Notes: generated from the sequence alone by a model not told the origin. Positions 43,020-51,219 are shown, counted from the stretch's first letter. The stretch: DNA of 64,000 nucleotides from Paludibacteraceae bacterium (GCA_017630395.1 JAGBVI010000001.1:186001-250000), one strand, 5' to 3'. Numbers and translations: made by a program.

Positions 43020-43439
43020 TTATAAAATTCCAAACTTTTTTGCGAGATTTTTCAACCTATTCTCTTCCTCTTCCGCAAGTCTAATTCTTTCTTCATTATT
43101 TTTCTTAGCCAATTCTTTTAACGAATTGATAATGAAGTCAAAAGACATGTCATCAAGTTCTATAAGTCTTTCTCCTTCAAAGATAACATCACCCCCTTCA
43201 AGAACCTGAAGCCAATTAAACTTAATACCAGAATCCTTTAAGCGTGCAATGAAATAATCATCAATCTCATCAGTATAATAATCTTCATAAAACACAGACA
43301 AAACATATTTGATTCCATTTTCATCTATGTGAGTTGCCGTAATATCACAATTTTCAAAATCCACTTCACATGTAATTGTGGCAGTAGATAACTTTGTGAT
43401 AATGTCCTTTGTCAACTGAAAATTCGTGTATCGTTTCAT
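43020..43439 (-). CDS. Hypothetical protein, near-leaderless
   Basis: 139 aa, family of 41794 and 42228. TTGACA-17-TAAAAT ends 9 nt before the ATG. Confidence 0.7.
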   Translation of the reverse strand: MKRYTNFQLTKDIITKLSTATITCEVDFENCDITATHIDENGIKYVLSVFYEDYYTDEIDDYFIARLKDSGIKFNWLQVLEGGDVIFEGERLIELDDMSFDFIINSLKELAKKNNEERIRLAEEEENRLKNLAKKFGIL

Positions 43440-43504
43440 AACGAGGAGATTTTACTACAAATTGAAAATTTTTGTCAAGGAGTTTTTGAAACTTTTTATT
43501 TGTA

Positions 43505-43831
43505 TCAAACATCCTCATCAGTATCAAAAATCCAACCTTTGAAGTTCACGGACTTCACCACCTCAATCTCAACAATATCAGGTCTCTCAGGTCGCCAACG
43601 ATTCGCAAAAACGCAACTAAACTTAGTCTTCTCAGGAAGCAGTGTTACCTTCTGCAAGGCATTGAGGTTGAAGTATCGGGTATCGTAACCCTCACCTGCA
43701 CCATCAGTCATATTCACCACAATCTCACGGTCTGTCACTCGTTTGGCTATAAACCCATTTACAACTAACTTACAATCACCTGAGAGGACATCCACGGCAA
43801 TCAGATTCTTAAAAGCATTTATCATCTTCAT
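43505..43831 (-). CDS. Hypothetical protein, 108 aa
   Basis: Unrecognised, beta-rich (NGFIAKRVTDREIVVNM). Confidence 0.7.
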   Translation of the reverse strand: MKMINAFKNLIAVDVLSGDCKLVVNGFIAKRVTDREIVVNMTDGAGEGYDTRYFNLNALQKVTLLPEKTKFSCVFANRWRPERPDIVEIEVVKSVNFKGWIFDTDEDV

Positions 43832-43870
43832 GATTATATTATGTGCGAGTTTTGTTAATACAAGACGATA

Positions 43871-44035
43871 TCACATCTCATCCATCTTCCTCTTAACATA
43901 CTGAGTCATCAAATCAACGAAAACCTGTTTTTCGGGAATATCAAAGAGTCTGGCTGTATCTCTTGCCATACGCTTGAAGTCTTCGATGATTTCAGGAGTA
44001 ATCCCATACTTTTGCATAAGCTTATCGTTTTTCAT
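43871..44035 (-). CDS. Small helical protein, 54 aa
   Basis: ATG 44035 to TGA 43871: MKNDKLMQKYGITPEIIEDF, amphipathic helices throughout. Unrecognised. Confidence 0.6.
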   Translation of the reverse strand: MKNDKLMQKYGITPEIIEDFKRMARDTARLFDIPEKQVFVDLMTQYVKRKMDEM

Positions 44036-44062
44036 ACACTAATTTGTAACTTTTTGAATTTT

Positions 44063-44344
44063 TTATGATAAAATGTTCTTTCCATGATTGTCAATCACTG
44101 TCTCAATGTAGGATTTCAACTGTCGCTTCTGTTCAAAGTCATCGCAGTTGAATGTGCTTCCTTTATATTTGATTGAGAACGAACTCCAACCCATCCAAAG
44201 AATAGGTTCATCGAGACTGATGTAAAGATAATAGGTATTTTTCAAAGTAATCCTATAAATTGTACATGTGGGCATTTGTTGCTCACAAATATTCTTCACT
44301 CCTACTTTCTCAATCAGATTCTTAATTTGAGTATAATAGTTCAT
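44063..44344 (-). CDS. Hypothetical protein, 93 aa
   Basis: Unrecognised beta-rich protein. Confidence 0.65.
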   Translation of the reverse strand: MNYYTQIKNLIEKVGVKNICEQQMPTCTIYRITLKNTYYLYISLDEPILWMGWSSFSIKYKGSTFNCDDFEQKRQLKSYIETVIDNHGKNILS

Positions 44345-44377
44345 GACAGTAATTTTAGATAAGGCTGTTCTTTTTTT

Positions 44378-44677
44378 TTAGATGTTGAAGCACTTTCCAA
44401 AAGTTACATTCGTACCGTTTTTTACCACGAACTCACAACCCCAGTCACCAAGTTCCAGATTGCGCTTATTGATGTCGTATACATAGCATTCATTTGCCTT
44501 ATTGATAAACCATTCTACGGAAGAGAATTCCTTGTTAGAGAATGAACCGATAATTTCATTGATGTTTTTATCGTTCTTGAATCCCCAGCACATTTCCTTA
44601 CCGCCCGCATCTGCCACACGGATGATGTAATAAAAACCTACGCATTCTACTTTGATGATGCAATTCTGTCCGCTCAT
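44378..44677 (-). CDS. Hypothetical protein, 99 aa
   Basis: From MSGQNCIIKVECV with AAAGGAAC upstream. Layout like 6823-7116 (KGxxxNxxxxIIGSFSNKEFSSVEWFINKA). Unrecognised. Confidence 0.7.
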   Translation of the reverse strand: MSGQNCIIKVECVGFYYIIRVADAGGKEMCWGFKNDKNINEIIGSFSNKEFSSVEWFINKANECYVYDINKRNLELGDWGCEFVVKNGTNVTFGKCFNI

Positions 44678-44723
44678 AGTCTTAGTTCCTTTCTTGTTTA
44701 GTGTTTTGTTGTTCGTGTGACCA

Positions 44724-44752
44724 CAGTATATCAAAGATTTGAATTTTAGTCA
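44724..44752 (-). promoter_or_regulatory. Family-A promoter repeat
   Basis: TTGACT-17-TATACT upstream of 44378-44677. Confidence 0.75.
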
Positions 44753-44778
44753 AGCTTTTTCTGATAAAATTTTAATTT

Positions 44779-45327
44779 TCACAAGTCTTTATAATAATTT
44801 TCTATTCCAGTCCATTCCCAATCCCAATGTTTGCGACAATCTTCCTCGTTTTCAATCATTGCAGCTTCATTTTCATATCTACGATAGAACAAAAAACTAT
44901 CAAACAAAACATCATCCCAACCCAGTCCCTTATACAAACTAAAATTAAATGCTTTCAGTTTGTTAAAATCATCGCTAAGAATACTAAGTTCAAAATCAGT
45001 TAAAAGCATAATGATGGACATTCCATAACCACAACCTTTTCTCAATTTCAAATCACTTGTGGAATGTCTGCAATACTCAGGGTATTCCCTATCAACACCG
45101 ATTTCAAACCAAATCGATGCAGAGTTCCAAAATTCACGACCATTGTTCAAACGAATGCACATGATTGCTTTTTGTCCCCTAGTAAAGCGATGTTCTTTCA
45201 AAATTTCAGTAACATCTACATAAATGGTATTACACTTTTTAATCACTTGACCGAAATTCTTTATCCCATTCTTTTTAATTTCGTTAAGAACGGCTTCTTC
45301 CATATCTTGTGTATAAGTCCAGTTCAT
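44779..45327 (-). CDS. Hypothetical protein, 182 aa
   Basis: Unrecognised. Helical start (NEIKKNGIKNFGQVIKK), then WFEIGVDREYPEYC. Soluble. Confidence 0.7.
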   Translation of the reverse strand: MNWTYTQDMEEAVLNEIKKNGIKNFGQVIKKCNTIYVDVTEILKEHRFTRGQKAIMCIRLNNGREFWNSASIWFEIGVDREYPEYCRHSTSDLKLRKGCGYGMSIIMLLTDFELSILSDDFNKLKAFNFSLYKGLGWDDVLFDSFLFYRRYENEAAMIENEEDCRKHWDWEWTGIENYYKDL

Positions 45328-45416
45328 GTCTCTTTTTTGTTGCCACAGACATTGTACTAAAATTCTAATCTTTTGTCAATCTATTTTTTTGATAAAATTT
45401 CAACAATTTTCAAAAA

Positions 45417-45448
45417 AGGACGATAGGCTGTTTAACCTATCGTCCTCC
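45417..45448 (-). terminator. Intrinsic terminator
   Basis: GGACGATAGG/CCTATCGTCC stem then TTTTTT on minus, after 45468-46121. Confidence 0.85.
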
Positions 45449-45467
45449 ATTATATATGAATACGCCG

Positions 45468-46121
45468 TCAAAAATTAGTAACACTGTGTCGTACTTTTCT
45501 CATTTCAATTTTTTCTACAATATAGTCAATGACTTCTCGATAATGGCTGAAAAACCTGTTCTTATTCTTATTAATCCAAGAGAGCCAGCTCACAAACTTA
45601 CTACGCCATTCCATCCAATTACGAAGACTGCAACCGACACTATTCATCACGAAAGACTCATCGTAATTATTCATTTCAGCAATGAAAATCCAAATAGCTG
45701 CTTCTTTGAACTTGCAACCACCTCGTTTGCCAGAATGATACTCCCATTCATGTAACCATTGTTTCCAATTCATTACAAACGTTTCAATTGCCTTCTTCTT
45801 CAATTCCGACTCCAATTCTTCCTTAACAACCTTTTCAACTGATGTCTTGATAATAGAAAGTCGGACGTGGTTGACTTCCACAATCTGTTTGATGTTAATC
45901 GTGACGAACACTTTATCAAACTTTCGGTCATTTCGCTTTACGTAGAATACGCTGACCTCGGAACTGTTATTGTCCAAATAGAAACATTTCTCTGTTTGCT
46001 CAACACCGTTCACTACCCAAGTAAGGATTGCACTTTCTCCCTCACCTTTTGCGAAGATGTTGATGAGGTCGTCCATACAGAAGTCCTTTCCGTCCTCAAT
46101 TACCCGTGTGATAATTTTCAT
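45468..46121 (-). CDS. Hypothetical protein, 217 aa
   Basis: Unrecognised. Beta-rich N-terminal half, Trp-rich helical C-terminus (RNWMEWRSKFVSWLSWINKN). Confidence 0.7.
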   Translation of the reverse strand: MKIITRVIEDGKDFCMDDLINIFAKGEGESAILTWVVNGVEQTEKCFYLDNNSSEVSVFYVKRNDRKFDKVFVTINIKQIVEVNHVRLSIIKTSVEKVVKEELESELKKKAIETFVMNWKQWLHEWEYHSGKRGGCKFKEAAIWIFIAEMNNYDESFVMNSVGCSLRNWMEWRSKFVSWLSWINKNKNRFFSHYREVIDYIVEKIEMRKVRHSVTNF

Positions 46122-46144
46122 TGTTTTGTTTGTTTTAGAAGTTT

Positions 46145-46396
46145 TTAGTCTACGATTTCTACGAAACGATTTTTACAACGGAAGTTCCAACCCTTAGTAT
46201 CAGTCCAGTATCCAAAAGACTTGCTCTGAGGCTTCACGTAATTCTCACATGCCCATACCCAAATCTGACCGAGAGCACTACGCCAAATGTGCAGTTCATA
46301 CTTCTTACCATTAGGTGCAGTACGGAACTCACGATAAGTGCTCTTCTCTTCGGAAACCAGTGCGTTAATTTCTGCTGTGGTGAACTTTTCCTTCAT
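46145..46396 (-). CDS. Hypothetical protein, paralogue of 23265-23549
   Basis: 83 aa. STYREFRTAPNGKKYELHI and IWVWACENYV align with 23265-23549. A family-A promoter ends 9 nt before the ATG, so very short or no leader. Confidence 0.7.
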   Translation of the reverse strand: MKEKFTTAEINALVSEEKSTYREFRTAPNGKKYELHIWRSALGQIWVWACENYVKPQSKSFGYWTDTKGWNFRCKNRFVEIVD

Positions 46397-46406
46397 GACG
46401 AGGGAA

Positions 46407-46435
46407 TTATAGCAGAGATTTGAATTTTAGTCAAG
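46407..46435 (-). promoter_or_regulatory. Family-A promoter repeat
   Basis: TTGACT-17-TATAAT upstream of 46145-46396. Confidence 0.8.
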
Positions 46436-46485
46436 AGAAAAATACAAATAATTTTCAATACAAATACAAAATAAATAAAACTGAC

Positions 46486-47112
46486 ATGTACAGTTATAAA
46501 GTCAAAGTAAAGAAAGTTAGCGGAATCCTCAAAGAGAGTGTATTGCCTAATTGCAATGTAGTAGTAAAATCCAAGACTCGTTTGTCAAAGAAAAGTCTTA
46601 ATGAAAAGTTGAATAAATTTTATAATAACAAATATGGTCTTGTTGTTGAAGAGTTCAATGTAACTGGCTTCGATAACGATGAACCTGCTCCTTATTATAC
46701 TGGCAACACCGCATCCTCTACCAGAATTGATAGAGCTTCCACAAAGAAAGAGAAGCCAGCTCGTAAAACAAAGTCTATTGAAAAAGAAACTACTCACGGT
46801 CTTAAAGTTGGTGACATTCTTCAATCTTCATACGGTTATAATAGAACAATCCATAATTTCTATAAGGTAATCCGCACCACTGGTTCTTCTGTTGTTTTAC
46901 ATAAATTAGTAAAGAATTACATAGACGGTGACAATGGTGGATGGGCAACTTCTTGGAGAGTAATGCCAATTAAAGACGAATTAGATTCAAAAGAGCGTCC
47001 ACTCACAAAGAGAGTAAAAGATGGATTCATGGGAGAACCTTGTGTAAAAATCTCATCCTATGAATGGGCTTATAAATGGGACGGTCAACCAAAAACAGAA
47101 ACATCTGATTAA
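46486..47112 (+). CDS. Hypothetical protein, two-part (plus strand)
   Basis: 208 aa from MYSYKVKVKK. Basic N-terminal part, a Lys/Thr-rich linker (STKKEKPARKTKSIEKETTH), then the FYKVI...YKWDG domain shared with 7384-7722. Ends at its own terminator. Unrecognised. Confidence 0.75.
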   Translation: MYSYKVKVKKVSGILKESVLPNCNVVVKSKTRLSKKSLNEKLNKFYNNKYGLVVEEFNVTGFDNDEPAPYYTGNTASSTRIDRASTKKEKPARKTKSIEKETTHGLKVGDILQSSYGYNRTIHNFYKVIRTTGSSVVLHKLVKNYIDGDNGGWATSWRVMPIKDELDSKERPLTKRVKDGFMGEPCVKISSYEWAYKWDGQPKTETSD

Positions 47113-47116
47113 AATT

Positions 47117-47145
47117 GAAAAGGAGGGATTTCCCTCCTTTTTTAA
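47117..47145 (+). terminator. Intrinsic terminator
   Basis: AAAAGGAGGG-ATTT-CCCTCCTTTTTT on plus. Confidence 0.85.
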
Positions 47146-47184
47146 TGTCATTATAATAAGCTGCGGTGATAAAATTTAAAAAAA

Positions 47185-47245
47185 TGGGGCGCACCGGCGA
47201 TATTAGACTTGACAATTGTAAATTCTATGTTATAATGGTAGTAAG
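47185..47245 (+). promoter_or_regulatory. Duplicated plus-strand promoter cassette (copy 2)
   Basis: CACCGGCGATATTAGAC then TTGACA-16-TATAAT and GGTAGTAAGAATCATTT as in copy 1 (32895). Points into the 3' end of 47327-47575 (antisense). Confidence 0.65.
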
Positions 47246-47281
47246 AATCATTTATTTTTATTTTTATCCCGAAAATAAAAA

Positions 47282-47300
47282 GGGAGGATTTTCCTCCCTT
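47282..47300 (-). terminator. Intrinsic terminator
   Basis: GGGAGGAAAATCCTCCC then TTTTTATTTTC on minus, after 47327-47575. Confidence 0.7.
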
Positions 47301-47326
47301 ATATTGTTTTTATAATTTATTATCGG

Positions 47327-47575
47327 TTACGCCACTAGACTGTTACGATTACAGATTACGCGATGAACCACATTAATCCAATCAGGAAATTCCACAAGAT
47401 GTGCATACTCGATATAAAGTTTAGCATCAATTACTACGTTGTTTATATAATTGACTGCCTGTTTCACATTCCATCCACGAGGATTTTTACGAAGATTGGA
47501 AATAAGCTTCTTTCTAATAACAAAAGCTTTTGATATTTCTTCCTGAGAACCGATGAGATTAACGATGGCATTCAT
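47327..47575 (-). CDS. Hypothetical protein, 82 aa
   Basis: From MNAIVNLIGSQEE; unrecognised helical protein. Confidence 0.65.
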   Translation of the reverse strand: MNAIVNLIGSQEEISKAFVIRKKLISNLRKNPRGWNVKQAVNYINNVVIDAKLYIEYAHLVEFPDWINVVHRVICNRNSLVA

Positions 47576-47673
47576 GTTGATGATGTGTGTTTGTGTTAGT
47601 ATTATTAGGTGGCACACACAATATACACTAAAATTCTAAAAATGTCAAGACCTTTTTGATAAAAATTTAAACA

Positions 47674-47706
47674 AAAAAAGCACTACCCATTAGGATAGTG
47701 CTTTAA
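47674..47706 (-). terminator. Intrinsic terminator
   Basis: AAAGCACTA/TAGTGCTTT stem then TTTT on minus; marks the end of the tRNA array transcript. Confidence 0.8.
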
Positions 47707-47774
47707 TGAGGAATCGCGTTTCATGTGCTATGAAAGTGTTAAATACACAGGAAAAAGCGATAATAATAGACAGA

Positions 47775-47847
47775 TGGCCCCAATGTGGCTCGAACACATA
47801 CTGCCAGAATCAAAATCTGGAATTCTAACCGATTAAATTATAGGGCT
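47775..47847 (-). tRNA. tRNA-Gln(TTG)
   Basis: Anticodon arm CCAGA-TTTTGAT-TCTGG; T-arm ATGTG-TTCGAGC-CACAT; acceptor AGCCCTA/TGGGGCC with an A1-C72 mismatch, shared with the CUA tRNA at 49056. Confidence 0.88.
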
Positions 47848-47856
47848 TTGTAAAAA

Positions 47857-48975
47857 TTATTTATTAAAAGTCATGTTAAAAAGTTCATCAGGAGTATACC
47901 ATTTTTGTTTTTTGTCTTTTCTTAAAGAGTATCTTTCATAAACTCCTTTTATTTTTGAAAGTTTAACATATCGTCCTCCATCCCAATTTGACCATATTTT
48001 CTTTTCTTCATTCATATAATACCCATCTAATGTCGGTATTTGATGAAAACCATCAGGAATATGTGTTGTTTGGTTTTTGGACATCGTTTTTCTAATTTTT
48101 AATTTGCATTCCATTGAACATACTGTGAAATTGGATTTTTTATTTCTTTTCCATTTACTTTTGAATTTTTTACCACAAATATCACAAGTGTATTCAAATA
48201 ATTTCTCTGGCTTATCTTCATCATAAAGTATAAAATAGTTATTAGCATGACGTGTATGTTTAGTTCCATATTTTTTATCAACATAATCCATCATGTCAGA
48301 TAAATCTTTATAATAAAGAATTTTTATATCTTCATCTTTTACACTTTCAATTTTTGCTTTAACTTGCCTAGAATTATAACCTTTGATTTCCACTAATTTT
48401 CCATCTACACGAAAATCAGGAATATAAATTTTATTTTTCCCATCAAACACATAGTCATAAGTTTTAGTATTCCTAATTACCTCATGACCGTGTTCTGTCA
48501 TGTAAATATAGTAAACCAATTCATAAGTAGAACTGCAATAAAAACCTTTATAATGTCCCGATTTTGAACGAGGTTGACCGTTTTCTACAAATACAGTTCC
48601 ATTCTTTTGTTTTGTCAAGTTTGCACATTTAGAATTACATTTTCGGGAACAAGTTTTATTCTTCCTACTTTCATATTCTATTACTTTACCACAAATACAA
48701 CACTTATTAGGGTTTTGGTAGTATTCTTCTTTTTTTATTACAGAAATGGGTCTGTTATTTGTTTTATAATAATTTTTCAATGAGTCAGAAATCTTTTTAT
48801 TCACATATTCTCGCTTCAATCTACTAGAATACTTACGTGAACAACTTTGACTGCAAAATTCACTCAAAGAATATTTTGACCAAACTTTGTAAAATTTTTC
48901 TCCACAAAATTTACAAGTCTTTTCTATCTTCTCGTATTCTTCTTTTTCAGTCTGAGTATAACTTTTCTTACCCAT
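47857..48975 (-). CDS. Homing-type PD-(D/E)xK endonuclease with zinc fingers
   Basis: 372 aa. Cys-pair fingers at 21-45 (CKFCGEKF...CSQSC), about 92-113 and about 265-288; nuclease core KIYIPDFRVDGKLVEIKG with PD at 186-187, E196, K198; a preceding SSTYELVYYIYMTEHGH helix as in very-short-patch/PD-(D/E)xK homing enzymes. Sits between tRNA-Gln and the suppressor tRNA, a typical insertion site for a mobile endonuclease. Confidence 0.82.
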   Translation of the reverse strand: MGKKSYTQTEKEEYEKIEKTCKFCGEKFYKVWSKYSLSEFCSQSCSRKYSSRLKREYVNKKISDSLKNYYKTNNRPISVIKKEEYYQNPNKCCICGKVIEYESRKNKTCSRKCNSKCANLTKQKNGTVFVENGQPRSKSGHYKGFYCSSTYELVYYIYMTEHGHEVIRNTKTYDYVFDGKNKIYIPDFRVDGKLVEIKGYNSRQVKAKIESVKDEDIKILYYKDLSDMMDYVDKKYGTKHTRHANNYFILYDEDKPEKLFEYTCDICGKKFKSKWKRNKKSNFTVCSMECKLKIRKTMSKNQTTHIPDGFHQIPTLDGYYMNEEKKIWSNWDGGRYVKLSKIKGVYERYSLRKDKKQKWYTPDELFNMTFNK

Positions 48976-49055
48976 GCTATTATTTAGTGACTTGAACAGA
49001 AAAAGAAATTATTTTATGAGGTTTTACCACTAAACTAACTTCACCATTATGAGAA

Positions 49056-49129
49056 TGGCCCCCCACGGTGTCGCGCCGTGTCTTCAGGTTTTAGAGACCT
49101 GCTTGCTAACTATCTTACAACAGAGGGCT
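49056..49129 (-). tRNA. Amber suppressor tRNA (anticodon CTA)
   Basis: Anticodon arm CAGGT-CTCTAAA-ACCTG gives anticodon CUA, reading UAG. D-stem TTGT/GCAA, T-stem CACGG/CCGTG (loop CGCGACA, not the usual TTC). Acceptor AGCCCTC/GGGGGCC has the same A1-C72 mismatch, G2-C71, C3-G70 and A73 as the phage tRNA-Gln, and G2-C71/C3-G70 are GlnRS identity pairs. Predicted to insert Gln. Confidence 0.85.
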
Positions 49130-49146
49130 ATATAATAAATTATTAC

Positions 49147-49353
49147 TTACTTCCCACTTGGTGTTACAGGAATCTCAATGATGTCCTCAATTACATATAC
49201 TCCACAAGGGAGCATGTCTTGCGACCTACTATCAGGCATCGGTCTCAATTCAGGAGCACCTTGCCCACATGTATTGGCACAACAACCTGTCAATGAGGCT
49301 ATTAAACCAAGAAGAAAAAATAATATTACAATTAAACAACCTGCTTTATTCAT
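49147..49353 (-). CDS. Lipoprotein, 68 aa
   Basis: MNKAGCLIVILFFLLGLIAS then lipobox LTGC and a Cys/Pro-rich mature part (CANTCGQGAPELRPMPDSRS). Exported; function unknown. Confidence 0.7.
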   Translation of the reverse strand: MNKAGCLIVILFFLLGLIASLTGCCANTCGQGAPELRPMPDSRSQDMLPCGVYVIEDIIEIPVTPSGK

Positions 49354-49394
49354 GATTGTTATTTACTTTCTTAGCTCACACTGCTGTCAATGTT

Positions 49395-49571
49395 TCACTT
49401 ACTTTTATTGAATGGTGCAACTTTTGCAATTGTGATTCTACAACCAACTTCAACAAAGTCCTTCAACATATCAGCAGGAATCACTACACCCTTGTTCTGC
49501 ACATACGCTTCATGCAAAAACTGATGGAGTGCATCATCACTTCTTAAATCGTAACTTGTAATCTCTTTCAT
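49395..49571 (-). CDS. Hypothetical protein, 58 aa, leaderless
   Basis: From MKEITSYDLRSDD; TATAAT ends 6 nt before it. The longer frame runs through tRNA-Gly and is rejected. Unrecognised. Confidence 0.65.
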   Translation of the reverse strand: MKEITSYDLRSDDALHQFLHEAYVQNKGVVIPADMLKDFVEVGCRITIAKVAPFNKSK

Positions 49572-49597
49572 GTTTATATTATATATAAGTTCTACTA

Positions 49598-49669
49598 AGC
49601 GGGCGATGGGATTCGAACCCACGACATCAACCTTGGCAAGGTTGCGCTCTACCACTGAGCTACGCCCGC
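49598..49669 (-). tRNA. tRNA-Gly(GCC)
   Basis: Canonical; anticodon arm CAACC-TTGCCAA-GGTTG. Confidence 0.93.
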
Positions 49670-49671
49670 AG

Positions 49672-50030
49672 AAAAATTAAGGGTCACTCCCCCTTAATAA
49701 AGAATTAAGGGGCTGACATCCCTATTGGACCGCCCCATGACTAAATTATGTATTCATTTCGCTTTCAGAGGGGAATACTCCTGTAAAACCTCCCATCAGA
49801 GCTTCGACTTCATGAAGAGGAAGCAGCCGTTGAGAGAATTATATACGAACTTACCATTTTTGTCAAGGATTTTTTTGAAAAATAATGTGGAAATTGCAAC
49901 CACCGCTTCAGACGGATATTTTTCCTTTATGGTATTTTTATTCCTATAAGATAAGTTTCTATCGTTTCAGATGGTAAAAATGTTGCTGCATTTTTTACCC
50001 TTAAATCACCTCTTTTTTTTGAAGTTTTTA
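49672..50030. other. Non-coding spacer with hairpins
   Basis: No ORF supported. Contains CCCCTTAAT/ATTAAGGGG near 49690, a TATAAT box with TTGACA near 49837-49865 (minus), and GGTAAAAATG/CATTTTTTACC near 49970. Confidence 0.55.
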
Positions 50031-50118
50031 CGGAGCAGGTGGGATTCGAACCCACGGAGGGCTATTAACCCTCAACGGTTTTCAAGACCGTCTCAATAAA
50101 CCGCTCTGACACCGCTCC
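50031..50118 (-). tRNA. tRNA-Ser(TGA)
   Basis: Class II; anticodon arm ACGGT-CTTGAAA-ACCGT, extra arm GAGGGTTAATAGCCCTC. Confidence 0.93.
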
Positions 50119-50251
50119 AAATTGGCAAGGCTGTTGCCATTTTTTCCTGTTATTGACTTAACGACTAACAGACAGGTTTGCCAGACCATTCAAAACAGCC
50201 GTACCCTTGCGTTCTCTCTTAGGGTAATTATCGGGACTTTTCCCTACGTAG

Positions 50252-50341
50252 CGGGTGGTGGAGGATTCGAACCTCCGAACCGTATTAACTACGATTAAAG
50301 TCTTAGCAGGACTCCGCATTCAGCCACTCTGCCAACCACCC
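50252..50341 (-). tRNA. tRNA-Ser(GCT)
   Basis: Class II; loop CTGCTAA; acceptor GGGTGGT/ACCACCC. Confidence 0.92.
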
Positions 50342-50346
50342 GAATT

Positions 50347-50434
50347 CAAGACACAAGCGGTGGATTTGAACCACCTTTAATTTTGTAGTTGCAGTACATC
50401 ATATTATCCATTTAGGTTTGCTGTATGTGTCTTT
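50347..50434 (-). ncRNA. Covarying AAG-stem/CAGCAA element, copy a (tRNA-Cys-like)
   Basis: Closing stem AAGACAC/GTGTCTT, then ATACAGCAAACC. Interior has an arm ATGTA-CTGCAAC-TACA (anticodon GCA if tRNA) and a T-arm GGTGG-TTCAAAT-CCACC, but no normal D-arm. Could be an aberrant tRNA-Cys. Confidence 0.55.
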
Positions 50435-50439
50435 AATAG

Positions 50440-50513
50440 CGCGAACAAGGGAACTCGAATCCCTGACCTCCACAGTGACAGTGTGGCGTTCTAACCTACT
50501 GAACTATGCCCGC
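50440..50513 (-). tRNA. tRNA-Asp(GTC)
   Basis: Anticodon arm CCACA-CTGTCAC-TGTGG; acceptor GCGGGCA/TGTTCGC. Confidence 0.92.
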
Positions 50514-50519
50514 GAATAA

Positions 50520-50632
50520 CAAGGCTCTTTATAACTAATGAGATAACCAACTTCTCTATATTTCTGATTTTCTGAAATAATTGGACTTGAACCAATGAAC
50601 TTTAGCTATGCTAATTTGCTGAACGAGCCTTT
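50520..50632 (-). tRNA. Circularly permuted tRNA (CAT), in element copy b
   Basis: Inside a stem AAGGCTC/GAGCCTT followed by GTTCAGCAAA, the 3' half (CATAG, CTAAA, T-arm ATTGG-TTCAAGT-CCAAT, acceptor TATTTCA) comes before the 5' half (acceptor AGAAATA, D-arm GAGA-AGTTGGTTA-TCTC, ATTAGTT). Joining 5' half to 3' half gives loop TTCATAG with anticodon CAT and a four-pair stem; positions 1 and 72 are unpaired. Confidence 0.55.
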
Positions 50633-50666
50633 GAAAATTGTTGTAAATCGTTGATAATCAACGGAG

Positions 50667-50739
50667 TGGAGCCGACAGGAATCGAACCTGCTACCCTCTG
50701 CGTGCAAAGCAGATGCTCTACCAAATGAGCTACGACCCC
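50667..50739 (-). tRNA. tRNA-Ala(TGC)
   Basis: Anticodon arm TCTGC-TTTGCAC-GCAGA; acceptor GGGGTCG/CGGCTCC. Confidence 0.93.
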
Positions 50740-50747
50740 AAAAATTT

Positions 50748-51041
50748 TTAATAATCCTCTTCTTCTATTTCAAAACCATCATCACGATAATCACGCCACT
50801 GATTTTTCATCGCAACAGTTTCTTCAATTGGTTCATTGAGACAAACCAAGATTTGTTCAGAAGAATAATCCCAGTCAATGTCATCAATGTTATCAGAATA
50901 AGTGTCTATGAACTCGGCAAGAAGTTCTTGTTTAGACACAAAAGTTGTATCTCGTTTAACATACTGTTTGAGATAATTCTCCCAAGCCTTTCTGTCAACG
51001 AGAACCTCTAATCCGTTATTGTCTATGATTTCGTAATACAT
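50748..51041 (-). CDS. Hypothetical acidic protein, 97 aa
   Basis: Unrecognised; starts MYYEIIDNNGLEVLVDRKAW, very acidic C-terminus. Abuts tRNA-Ala. Confidence 0.7.
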   Translation of the reverse strand: MYYEIIDNNGLEVLVDRKAWENYLKQYVKRDTTFVSKQELLAEFIDTYSDNIDDIDWDYSSEQILVCLNEPIEETVAMKNQWRDYRDDGFEIEEEDY

Positions 51042-51067
51042 GGTTTCTAAAAAGGTTTATTAAAATT

Positions 51068-51101
51068 AGGAACAACCCCCATTATTTAGGGGGTTGAACC
51101 A
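51068..51101 (-). terminator. Intrinsic terminator
   Basis: AACCCCC/GGGGGTT stem on minus, downstream of the DUF2828 gene; a second G/C-rich hairpin lies at 51184-51209. Confidence 0.65.
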
Positions 51102-51219
51102 TTAATAAACAAACAAAACACGAACCACAATCATTAACACAATGACTATGGTGTTCCCATCGTTTCACAACGAGAGGTTATAAAGGGTAGGGGGACTACC
51201 CCCTACCAAAAGTATTTAG

